NCBI RefSeq assembly: GCF_000013385.1
Contig: NC_007760.1
Location: forward strand, 558,001 to 622,000
From: Anaeromyxobacter dehalogenans 2CP-C
GTDB taxonomy: Bacteria; Myxococcota; Myxococcia; Myxococcales; Anaeromyxobacteraceae
Direction of reading: 5' to 3'
Length of the DNA: 64,000 bases
Shown: positions 26,961 through 33,473 of the stretch, piece after piece
Position numbering within the stretch: the first letter of the stretch is position 1
Layout of the letters: the number at the start of each line of letters is the position of its first letter
Made by a program: the position numbers and the translations under genes
Notes under the pieces: generated by a model
Database searches by the model: none
What the model was told of the DNA's origin: nothing
What the model saw: only the letters and a program-made list of their open reading frames with translations

Positions 26961-27395
26961 ATGATCGAAGCGCACGCCTGGAACGAGAAGCTCGACCTCG
27001 GCCACGAGGCGATGGACCACGAGCACCACCTGCAGATCGCGCTCGTGACCGCGCTCACCGAGGCCATCGAGCAGGCGCGCCCCTGGATGGCCCGGCAGCT
27101 CTCGGCCCAGCTCCTCTCGTACAGCGGCGTCCACTTCGGCAGCGAGGAGATGCTCATGCAGGCGAGCGCGTTCGACGGGCTCGCCGATCACGCCTCGGAG
27201 CACCGCACGCTGCTCGAGGCCATGCGCGAGATCCAGGCGGCGCTGGAGCGCGGTGAGGACGACCTCGCGCTCGCGTTCGCCGTCGAGCTCCGCGCCGGCC
27301 TGGCCGGCCACATGGCGGGCTCCGACCGCCGCCTCGCCGATCACGTCCGCCCCGCGCATCCGGCGGGCGCCGTGGTCATCCCGATCCGCTCGTAG
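26961..27395 (+). CDS. bacteriohemerythrin
   Basis: 144 aa. The conserved hemerythrin four-helix pattern is visible: WNEKLDLGHEAMDHEHH, HFGSEEMLM, HASEHRTLL and HMAGSDRRLADH. Together these supply the His and acidic ligands of a di-iron O2 site. A cytoplasmic O2 carrier or sensor is expected, fitting a microaerophilic or anaerobic host with an oxygen-sensitive hydrogenase. The ATG giving MIEAHAWNEKL was chosen over one 16 codons upstream. A hairpin with 7-bp arms (26931-26937 and 26942-26948) precedes the start. Confidence 0.9.
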   Translation: MIEAHAWNEKLDLGHEAMDHEHHLQIALVTALTEAIEQARPWMARQLSAQLLSYSGVHFGSEEMLMQASAFDGLADHASEHRTLLEAMREIQAALERGEDDLALAFAVELRAGLAGHMAGSDRRLADHVRPAHPAGAVVIPIRS

Positions 27396-27412
27396 CGCGC
27401 GGGCGCGGCCCG

Positions 27413-28201
27413 CTACTCCGTGTCGTGCACGTGGAAGTGCGCGTGCACCTCGGCCCCGTGCGCGTGCACGTGCCGGTGCGCGAGCCCGCTCTCCACCAGG
27501 GCCCGCTCGTCGCGGACCAGCGCGCCGGTCGGCCCGTCGTGCAGCACGCCGGGGCGATCCGGCCCGAGCAGCACCGCCCGCGTGCCCAGCTCCTCCGCCA
27601 GCGTGAGGTGGTGCGTGGAGGTGACGACGGTCGTCCCCTCCAGCCCGGCCAGGAAGTCCACCAGCCGCCCGGCGCTGGCGGGATCGAGGCCGGCGGTGGG
27701 CTCGTCGAGCAAGAGCACCTTCGGCCCGACGGCCATGAGCGCCGCCATCGCCACCCGCTTCTTCTCGCCGCCGGAGAGCTCGAACGGCGGCCGCTCCTGC
27801 AGCGCCGTGAGGCCGAACGCGCCGGCCCAGCGCGCCACGCGCGCCTCGACCTCGGCCTCGGGGACGCCGAGCTGCCGCGGGCCGAACGCGATCTCGTCGG
27901 CGACCGACGGGTTGAACAGCATCGCGTCCACGTTCTGGAACAGGAGCCCCACCTCGCCGCGGAACGCGCGCCGGAACGCCGCCCCGGCGAGCGCCGCCGG
28001 CTCGAGCGGGCGTCCGCGCCAGCGCACCGCGCCCTCCTGCGGGAACGCGAGCCCGTCCATGAGCTTGAGGAGCGTGGTCTTCCCGCAGCCGTTCACGCCC
28101 AGCAGCACCACCCGCTCGCCCGCGGCCACCGAGAACCGGACGTCGCGCAGCACCGGCCGGCCGCGCAGCTCCATCCGCCGGACGTCCACCTCGAATTCCA
28201 C
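27413..28201 (-). CDS. nickel/cobalt ECF transporter ATPase (CbiO/NikO) with His-rich tail
   Basis: 262 aa. ABC ATPase with Walker A (LGVNGCGKTTL, about 34-44), signature LSGGEKKRVAMA and Walker B VLLLDEPTAGLD. It energises metal uptake by the M and Q components. The last 25 residues are His-rich (HRHVHAHGAEVHAHFHVH), unlike minimal CbiO proteins, and could hold or sense nickel. The start is GTG. Only 2 bp separate it from cbiQ. Nickel specificity is inferred from NikR at the head of the operon. Confidence 0.9.
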   Translation of the reverse strand: MEFEVDVRRMELRGRPVLRDVRFSVAAGERVVLLGVNGCGKTTLLKLMDGLAFPQEGAVRWRGRPLEPAALAGAAFRRAFRGEVGLLFQNVDAMLFNPSVADEIAFGPRQLGVPEAEVEARVARWAGAFGLTALQERPPFELSGGEKKRVAMAALMAVGPKVLLLDEPTAGLDPASAGRLVDFLAGLEGTTVVTSTHHLTLAEELGTRAVLLGPDRPGVLHDGPTGALVRDERALVESGLAHRHVHAHGAEVHAHFHVHDTE

Positions 28202-28203
28202 GG

Positions 28204-28770
28204 CTAGAACCCCCGGGAGCGCATGGCGTCGGACACCTCGCGCGCGTTCCGCACGGCCAGCACCAGCAGCGCGGCGGTGATGCCGCTCGCGTTCCGCACC
28301 ACGTCGAGCGGCCCGGGCCGGCGCGGCAGGCGGCTGCGCAGGCCGTCGGCGGACTCGGTGGCGAGCAGGCGGAGCGCGTGGATCTGCGCGAGCGCGACGA
28401 CCACCAGCCGCGTGGCCGCCGGCCAGGGCGCGAGCGCGCGGAGCAGGTTCACGCGGGCGAGCACCGAGAACGCCAGGAACGCGAGCAGCAGCGTCCGGGC
28501 GGCGAGCGCCAGGAACGGCTGGAGCGGCGGCGCGGCCGGCGCGCCGAGGCGGAGGAAGGCCCAGGACAGCGCGGACATCGCGAGCGTGACCGGCAGCACC
28601 AGGCGGGCCACCCGCGCCAGCGCGCGCGCCATGCCGCGCCGGAACGCGACCGCGGCCGCCAGCGCCGCGAGGCCGAGCGCGCGCAGGTCGGTCACCGCCG
28701 AGAGCGCGAACGCGGCCGCGAGCCAGCCGGCCAGCAGGAGCCGCTCGCGGCGCGGGTCAGGCGACGCCAC
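28204..28770 (-). CDS. nickel/cobalt ECF transporter T component (CbiQ/NikQ)
   Basis: 188 aa with about five hydrophobic segments and the coupling-helix pattern of CbiQ proteins (ESADGLRSRLPRR, then AREVSDAMRSRGF at the C-terminus). It links the ATPase to the substrate-binding M subunit. It is shorter than typical CbiQ (about 220-260 aa), mainly in the N-terminal TM part. The GTG start lies 14 bp inside the cbiM gene, so translation is coupled. Confidence 0.85.
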   Translation of the reverse strand: MASPDPRRERLLLAGWLAAAFALSAVTDLRALGLAALAAAVAFRRGMARALARVARLVLPVTLAMSALSWAFLRLGAPAAPPLQPFLALAARTLLLAFLAFSVLARVNLLRALAPWPAATRLVVVALAQIHALRLLATESADGLRSRLPRRPGPLDVVRNASGITAALLVLAVRNAREVSDAMRSRGF

Positions 28771-29389
28771 GGAGATCCGCCTTCCGCAGGAGCGCCAGCG
28801 CGAGCACGGTGTAGAGCCCCTCCACCAGGCCGGTCACCGCCAGGCTGGGCACGAGCAGCGCCGTCGCGGACACCGCGAACGGCACCGGGAAGTACTCCGG
28901 CGCGATCCGGTGCTGGAGCCCGAGCACGAGCGCCACCGCCCCGGCCGCCACCTGCATCGAGATCCAGGCGCCCAGGAACGCCGCGGCGCGCTGGGCGCGG
29001 CGGCGCAGCAGCCGGTGCACGGCCCAGCCGGCGAGCGGGCCGAGGAGGCCCATGGCGAGCGCGTTCACCGCGAGCACCGTGACGCCGCCCGCCCCGAAGA
29101 ACAGCGCCTGGAGCAGCAGCACCAGCGACTCGCACAGGAACGCGAGCAGCGGGCCGTGGAGGAGCGCGAGCAGCGTCACGCCCACGAGGTGCGTGGACGT
29201 GCCGCCCGGCACCGGGATGGCGATGGTCTGCACCACGAACGCGAGCGCGGTGAGCGCGCCCACCACCGGCAGCGCGTCGGCGGCGTCGCGCCCGAGGTGG
29301 CGCCGCGCGGCGAGCGCCCAGAGCGGCGCCGCGGCCGCGTAGGCCGGCAGGGTGATGGCGGGCGAGAGGAAGCCGTCCGGGACGTGCAT
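28757..29389 (-). CDS. nickel/cobalt ECF transporter S component (CbiM/NikM)
   Basis: 210 aa with seven hydrophobic segments. The N-terminus MHVPDG carries the invariant His2 that helps coordinate the metal in CbiM/NikM proteins, which supports this start. A second conserved segment is GGTSTHLVGV near residue 63. No separate cbiN gene is seen. Instead a NikL-like membrane protein lies directly upstream, an arrangement described for nickel rather than cobalt systems. Confidence 0.92.
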   Translation of the reverse strand: MHVPDGFLSPAITLPAYAAAAPLWALAARRHLGRDAADALPVVGALTALAFVVQTIAIPVPGGTSTHLVGVTLLALLHGPLLAFLCESLVLLLQALFFGAGGVTVLAVNALAMGLLGPLAGWAVHRLLRRRAQRAAAFLGAWISMQVAAGAVALVLGLQHRIAPEYFPVPFAVSATALLVPSLAVTGLVEGLYTVLALALLRKADLRGVA

Positions 29390-29424
29390 CGGCTAGCCCC
29401 CGCGGCCGCGGCCGCCGCGCCGGG

Positions 29425-29865
29425 TCACGGGCGGGCGCCCCTGCGGCGCTGGTAGACGAACAGCGCCGCGAAGATCGCGGCGATCACCGCCGCCCCGACG
29501 AGCGGCCGGAGCGCGAAGCCGGCGCCGGCGGGCGGCGGGCCGGCGGGGACGGCCTGCGCGCCCGCGACCTGTACCGTGGTGTCGAGCCCGTGCCCGCCCG
29601 GGTCCACCACCTTCACGCGCCAGGCGCCGGGCGCGTCGGGCACGAACGCGATCCAGCCGGCGCGATCGGTGCGCCCGCTCTGCCAGGGGGTGCGCGCGTC
29701 GGACGGAGACCAGAGCTCGTAGGCGCGGTCCGCGAGCGGCTCGCCGTCGGACTCGTACACCCGCAGCCCTGCGGCGTGCCCGGGCACGAGCTCGTGCAGG
29801 ACCTCGTGGCCGCGGGCGGCGGCGGGGACGAGCAGCAGCGGGAGGAGGGCGAGGACGGCGCGCAT
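29425..29865 (-). CDS. NikL-like accessory component of the nickel transporter
   Basis: 146 aa. A signal peptide (MRAVLALLPLLLVPAAARG) is followed by a predicted mature N-terminus HEVLHEL, a periplasmic beta-rich domain of about 80 residues (YESDGEPLADRAYELWSP, DRAGWIAFVPDAPGAWRVKVVDPGGHG) and one C-terminal TM helix (about 118-138) with a basic end. Topology and position match the NikL/NikN-type extra subunits of nickel ECF systems. The family assignment rests on layout, not a unique motif. The ATG at 29865 was chosen to expose the signal peptide. Confidence 0.65.
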   Translation of the reverse strand: MRAVLALLPLLLVPAAARGHEVLHELVPGHAAGLRVYESDGEPLADRAYELWSPSDARTPWQSGRTDRAGWIAFVPDAPGAWRVKVVDPGGHGLDTTVQVAGAQAVPAGPPPAGAGFALRPLVGAAVIAAIFAALFVYQRRRGARP

Positions 29866-29893
29866 CGGACGGGCTCCTGTCAGGCGTGCGCCT

Positions 29894-29914
29894 CGCCGGC
29901 GCGAAGCGCCGGCG
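29894..29914. repeat. GC-rich hairpin in the nikL leader
   Basis: Perfect 9-bp arms (29894-29902 and 29906-29914) flank a GAA loop. It lies between the candidate NikR operator and the nikL start, so it would be in the 5' leader if transcription begins near the operator. No T-run follows. Confidence 0.5.
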
Positions 29915-29915
29915 C

Positions 29916-29942
29916 GTAGCACGATTCCGAGGAGCGTGATAC
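29916..29942. promoter_or_regulatory. candidate NikR operator
   Basis: GTAGCAC-N13-GTGATAC is an inverted repeat with one mismatch between half-sites (GTAKCAC). NikR sites are widely spaced inverted repeats, for example GTATGA-N16-TCATAC in E. coli and GTGTTAC-N13/14-GTAACAC in Desulfovibrio, and this matches in spacing and style. It lies 50 bp upstream of nikL and 48 bp downstream of the nikR stop. Nickel-loaded NikR would repress the transporter genes. Confidence 0.5.
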
Positions 29943-29959
29943 TGGAGTCCCGCCGCGGG

Positions 29960-29978
29960 GTCAACCGGACGGGTTGAC
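29960..29978 (-). terminator. hairpin immediately downstream of nikR
   Basis: Perfect 7-bp arms GTCAACC and GGTTGAC enclose a 5-nt loop, starting 12 nt after the nikR stop on the minus strand. No T-run follows. It may end the nikR mRNA so that the transporter genes rely on the promoter near the candidate operator. Confidence 0.4.
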
Positions 29979-29989
29979 GCAACCGCCGC

Positions 29990-30409
29990 TCAGCGCAGGT
30001 CGTGCCCGGCGGTGGCGGGCACGAGCTTGCCGTACTTCACGCCCTTGGTCGCGACCAGGCTCTCGCCCATCGCGACCACGTCCTTGCCGCGCCCGCGCAG
30101 CACCAGCACCTCGAGGCAGTTGTGCGCGTCCATGTGGACGTGCAGCGCCGAGACCACCGCGCGGTGGTTCTCGTGCTGGATGTGGGCGAGCTTCTGCGCC
30201 AGGCTGGAGGAGTCGTGGTCGTAGACCAGCGTCACCACGGCCACGCGCTCCTCGCGACCGGACGACTCGGTGAACGCGCGCTGCACCAGCGCGTCGCGGA
30301 TGAGGTCGCGGACCGCCTCCGAGCGGTTGACGTAGCCCTTCTCGGCGATGAGCTTGTCGAACTGCTCGAGCAGCCCGTCCTCGAGCGAGATCCCGATGCG
30401 CTCCAGCAT
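29990..30409 (-). CDS. nikR: nickel-responsive transcriptional regulator NikR
   Basis: 139 aa. The N-terminal ribbon-helix-helix is at about 1-50 (ERIGISLEDGLLEQFDKLI, YVNRSEAVRDLIRDAL). The C-terminal ACT-like domain has the nickel ligands in HENHRAVVSALHVHMDAHNC, a His...His-x-His...Cys pattern matching the square-planar site of NikR. The ATG giving MLERIG has a GGAGG 5 nt upstream. The transporter operon on the same strand is its obvious target. Confidence 0.95.
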   Translation of the reverse strand: MLERIGISLEDGLLEQFDKLIAEKGYVNRSEAVRDLIRDALVQRAFTESSGREERVAVVTLVYDHDSSSLAQKLAHIQHENHRAVVSALHVHMDAHNCLEVLVLRGRGKDVVAMGESLVATKGVKYGKLVPATAGHDLR

Positions 30410-30516
30410 GTGGCCTCCGCCTCCGTGCGCGCCGACGCTACCGGAGGGCGGCCCGGCCCACAACTGCGCCGCGCCGGGGCGGGCCGCGGGCGCGGCGCCG
30501 TGTTACGTCCCAGGCC

Positions 30517-31374
30517 ATGACGCCGCCCGCCCGTCCCCCGCTCCGGCTCGCCGTGGTCGGCCACGTCGAGCACGTCACCATCGGCCGCGTGCCGGCGCTG
30601 CCGCGCGCCGGCGAGATCGCGCACCTCCAGGCGCCGCGGTGGTTCCCCGGCGGCGGGGGCGGGGTGGCGTTCTGGCAGCTCGCCCGCTCGCCGGCCGAGG
30701 TCCTGCTGTTCACCGCGCTCGGCGGCGACGAGGCCGGCGCGCAGGTGGAGCGGGCGCTCGCCGCGAGCGGACCGCGGGTGCGCGTGCACGCCGCTCGCCG
30801 GGCCGGGCCGCACACCCGCGACCTCGTCCTGCTCACCCCGGACGGCGAGCGCACCATCGTGGTGGTCGGCGAGCCGCTCCACCCGCGCGCGGACGACGCG
30901 CTGCCCTGGGGCGCGCTGGCCGGCTGCGACGCCGCGTACTTCACCGCGCAGGACCCCGCCGCGCTCCGCGCCGCCCGCGCGGCGCGCCTGCTCGTGGTGA
31001 CCGCCCGCCGGCGCGAGGCGCTGGCCCGGTCGGGCGTCGCCGCCGACGTGGTGGTGGGGAGCCGCCTCGACGCGCGCGAGGTGAGCGCGCGCGCCGACTA
31101 CCCGGTGCCGCCCGGCGCGCTGGTGCTGACCGAGGGCGCCGCTGGCGGGACGATCGAGACAGCCGCCGGGGTGGAGCGCTTCCCGGCGCCGCCCTCGCCC
31201 GACGGGATCGGCGGCGCGTACGGCGCGGGCGACAGCTTCGCCGGCGCGCTCGTGTACCTCCTCGCGGCCGGGCTGCCGCTCCGCGACGCCTGCGCGGCGG
31301 CGGGCCGCCACGGGGCGGCGGTGCTGCGCGCGGTGGACCCGCGCGACGGCCAGCTTCCGCTGGAGGCGCCGTGA
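30517..31374 (+). CDS. PfkB-family carbohydrate kinase
   Basis: 285 aa. Ribokinase-like fold with a glycine-rich N-terminal substrate region (PRWFPGGGGGVAFWQLA) and the C-terminal signature GGAYGAGDSFAGAL containing the catalytic Asp of the GAGD anion hole. Substrate (sugar or nucleoside) cannot be read from the sequence. It overlaps the following hydrolase gene by four bases (GTGA). Confidence 0.85.
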   Translation: MTPPARPPLRLAVVGHVEHVTIGRVPALPRAGEIAHLQAPRWFPGGGGGVAFWQLARSPAEVLLFTALGGDEAGAQVERALAASGPRVRVHAARRAGPHTRDLVLLTPDGERTIVVVGEPLHPRADDALPWGALAGCDAAYFTAQDPAALRAARAARLLVVTARRREALARSGVAADVVVGSRLDAREVSARADYPVPPGALVLTEGAAGGTIETAAGVERFPAPPSPDGIGGAYGAGDSFAGALVYLLAAGLPLRDACAAAGRHGAAVLRAVDPRDGQLPLEAP

Positions 31375-31979
31375 GCCGCGCGCGCCGCGCCCGCCCGCGG
31401 GTGCTGCTCGCGCCGGGCGCCGGCGCGGCCTCCACGTCGGCGTGGATGGAGCGCTGGGCCGGGCACCTCTCGGCGATCGGCGAGGTGGGCCGCTTCGACT
31501 ACCCGTACCGGCTCGCCGGGCGCCGCTCCCCGGACCGCCTGCCGGTGCTGCTCGAGGCGCACCGCGCCGCGCTCCGGGCCCTGCGCGGCCGCTCGCGGCA
31601 GCCGGTGGTGCTGGCGGGGAAGTCGATGGGCTCGCGCGTCGGGTGCCACCTGGCGCTGGAGGAGGACGTCGCGGCGCTGGTGTGCCTCGGGTACCCGCTG
31701 CGCGGCGCCTCGGGCGCGCTCCGCGACGAGGTGCTGCTCGCGCTGCGCACGCCCGTCCTGTTCGTGCAGGGGACGCGCGATCCGCTGTGCCCGCTCGACG
31801 CGCTCGAGGCCGTGCGCCGCCGCATGCGCGCGCCGAGCGCGCTCCACGTGGTGGAGGACGGGAACCACTCGCTCGAGGCCGGGGTGCGCGCGCTCGCGGC
31901 GCGCGGCACCACGCAGGCCGAGGTCGAGGCCCGCGCGCTGGAGGCGGTGCGCGCGTTTCTCGCCGGGCACCTCCGCTGA
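31371..31979 (+). CDS. alpha/beta-hydrolase of the KANL3/Tex30 type
   Basis: 202 aa. The N-terminal APGAGAASTSAWM segment, nucleophile elbow GKSMGS, acid in QGTRDPLCP and EDGNHSLE histidine form a Ser-Asp-His triad in the order of KANL3/Tex30-like hydrolases. The substrate is unknown. The GTG start at 31371 was chosen because the oxyanion-side APGAGA strand lies before the first ATG. Four-base overlap with the PfkB kinase gene indicates coupled translation. Confidence 0.82.
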   Translation: MSRARRARPRVLLAPGAGAASTSAWMERWAGHLSAIGEVGRFDYPYRLAGRRSPDRLPVLLEAHRAALRALRGRSRQPVVLAGKSMGSRVGCHLALEEDVAALVCLGYPLRGASGALRDEVLLALRTPVLFVQGTRDPLCPLDALEAVRRRMRAPSALHVVEDGNHSLEAGVRALAARGTTQAEVEARALEAVRAFLAGHLR

Positions 31980-31987
31980 ACGGGCGC

Positions 31988-32025
31988 TGTACCGGCCCGT
32001 ACGCGCGGGCGTACCATCCGGTACA
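31988..32025. promoter_or_regulatory. symmetric GTAC array, candidate enhancer (UAS)
   Basis: Four GTAC cores lie at 31989, 31999, 32011 and 32021, spaced 10, 12 and 10 bp and symmetric about 32006.5. The outer pair extends to a perfect 8-bp inverted repeat, TGTACCGG and CCGGTACA. The centre is about 88 bp upstream of the start predicted from the -24/-12 promoter, the usual distance for an NtrC-type activator site. The likely binder is the NtrC-type protein encoded at the end of the operon. Confidence 0.6.
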
Positions 32026-32067
32026 CCCGGCGGCGCTCCGGGCGGCGCAAGTCCGCGAGATCCGGTG

Positions 32068-32083
32068 CGGCACGCGGGTTGCT
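32068..32083 (+). promoter_or_regulatory. sigma-54-type -24/-12 promoter of the secreted-protein/TPR-barrel operon
   Basis: CGGCACG-CGGG-TTGCT matches the consensus TGGCACG-N4-TTGCW at every specified base but the first. The expected start is about 32094. The first gene begins at 32128 with an AGAGAGGA Shine-Dalgarno. It is the best -24/-12 match noticed in the window. Confidence 0.7.
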
Positions 32084-32127
32084 CTGGCATCGGGTCGAGC
32101 CGCATGTCGCGGCGCAGAGAGGACACC

Positions 32128-32853
32128 ATGAAGCGATGGATCATCGGAGCCGCAGCGGCGCTGCTCGCCTCCGGCGCCGCCCGCGCGCAGACCACCCCGA
32201 CCACCGACCCGGTCCAGCAGCAGGACCGCGACCGCCTCCACGACGGCAGCGGCGCCGGGGACCAGGTCCGCCAGCACGACCGCCTCCACGACGGCAGCGG
32301 GATCGGGGACCAGGTCCGCGAGATGGCGAAGGACCCGGCGCACCGGGCCGACCCCACCGCCATGGGCGACCAGGTCCGCCAGATGGCGCAGGACCGCGAC
32401 CGGCTGAACGATCGCACCGGCACCGGCACCGGCGACCAGACCCACGCGCGGATGCACGACCAGGTCCGCGCCGAGATGCACGAGGCGATGATGCAGCACG
32501 CGCCCACCGGCGCCGGCCACCCCGAGCTGCCCGGCCAGGCGATGCAGGGCATGGCCCAGCGCAGCGCGGCCGAGGCGCGCGAGGCGCAGGCGACCCGCGC
32601 GGCCGAGCGGCACGCGCTCCGCCACCAGGCCGGCCAGGCCGCGACGCAGCGGCCGGAGGGCCCGCAGGGCCAGCACGGCGCCGGACACGGCGCGGGCATG
32701 AACGGCGCGGGCGAGTGCGGCGAGGCCGCCGGCGCGCATCACCTGATGGAGATGCACGGCGGCACCATGGGCGGCCACGGCGGGACCGGCGGCATGGACG
32801 GCGGCTCCGGCACCGGCGGCGGCATGGGCGGCGGCTCCGGCGGGATGCACTGA
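32128..32853 (+). CDS. secreted repeat protein rich in His, Met and Gly
   Basis: 241 aa; no known family recognised. A signal peptide ends at ARAQ (about residue 20). The N-terminal half has four imperfect repeats of the form DRLHDGSGxGDQVRxM (about 32-110, the last two diverged). The middle is Ala/Glu/Arg/Gln-rich and probably helical (ARMHDQVRAEMHEAMMQ, then an alanine-rich stretch). The last 70 residues are Gly/His/Met-rich (GAHHLMEMHGGTMGGHGG) with one Cys near 210, ending in GGMH. The composition suggests a disordered metal-binding or surface-coating protein. It is the first gene behind a sigma-54-type promoter and precedes two TPR envelope proteins. Confidence 0.8.
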   Translation: MKRWIIGAAAALLASGAARAQTTPTTDPVQQQDRDRLHDGSGAGDQVRQHDRLHDGSGIGDQVREMAKDPAHRADPTAMGDQVRQMAQDRDRLNDRTGTGTGDQTHARMHDQVRAEMHEAMMQHAPTGAGHPELPGQAMQGMAQRSAAEAREAQATRAAERHALRHQAGQAATQRPEGPQGQHGAGHGAGMNGAGECGEAAGAHHLMEMHGGTMGGHGGTGGMDGGSGTGGGMGGGSGGMH

Positions 32854-32864
32854 GCGGTGCGGCC

Positions 32865-33473
32865 GTGAGCACGCACGCCCTGATCCTCCTCGGACTCGCG
32901 CTCGCGGCCGGCGCGGACGCCGGCGAGCACCTGCTCGCCGGCGCACGCCATTTCCGCGAGGGCCGGTACACCGAGGCGCTGGTGGAGTTCCGGGTCGCCG
33001 AGCGGATGGGCGATCCGGACGCGCGGCCTTACGCCGGCGCGACCCTGGTGAAGCTGGGCCGCCCCGAGGAGGCGCTCGAGGCCTTCGGCACCGGCGCCGC
33101 CGCGGGCGGCGACGCGCTCATCGCCTACTACCGCGCGCTGGCCTGCTACGACGCGCGCCTGTACCTCTGCGCCGACGCGCAGCTCGCGGGCGTCGGCGGG
33201 CGCTCCGGGCCGCGGGTGGCCGGGGAGGCGGCGCGGCTCCGCGCCGAGATCGCCCGGGCGCTGCGCGGGGAGCCCTCCACCGCGGCGGTGGACTTCTACC
33301 TGGCGCGCTGCGAGGCGCTGGGCCGGGAGCGCCGCCCCGCGGCGGCGGCCGCGTTCTGCCGCGAGGCGGAGGGGCTCGCCGGCCGGCGCCGCGACGGCTA
33401 CCGCCGCGACGAGGCCCGGAAGCTGCTCGCCGGGCTGACCGCCCGCGCCGACGCGGCGGAGGCGCGCCCGTGA
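32865..33473 (+). CDS. secreted TPR-like protein
   Basis: 202 aa, GTG start. A short signal (LILLGLALAAGADA) is followed by TPR-like helices (HLLAGARHFREGRYTEALVEFRVAERMGDPDARPYAG, then KLGRPEEALEAF). Four Cys lie in the second half. It has no catalytic motif. Its stop overlaps the start of the TPR-barrel gene by four bases (GTGA), so the two products are probably made together and could form a periplasmic scaffold with the barrel. Confidence 0.78.
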   Translation: MSTHALILLGLALAAGADAGEHLLAGARHFREGRYTEALVEFRVAERMGDPDARPYAGATLVKLGRPEEALEAFGTGAAAGGDALIAYYRALACYDARLYLCADAQLAGVGGRSGPRVAGEAARLRAEIARALRGEPSTAAVDFYLARCEALGRERRPAAAAAFCREAEGLAGRRRDGYRRDEARKLLAGLTARADAAEARP

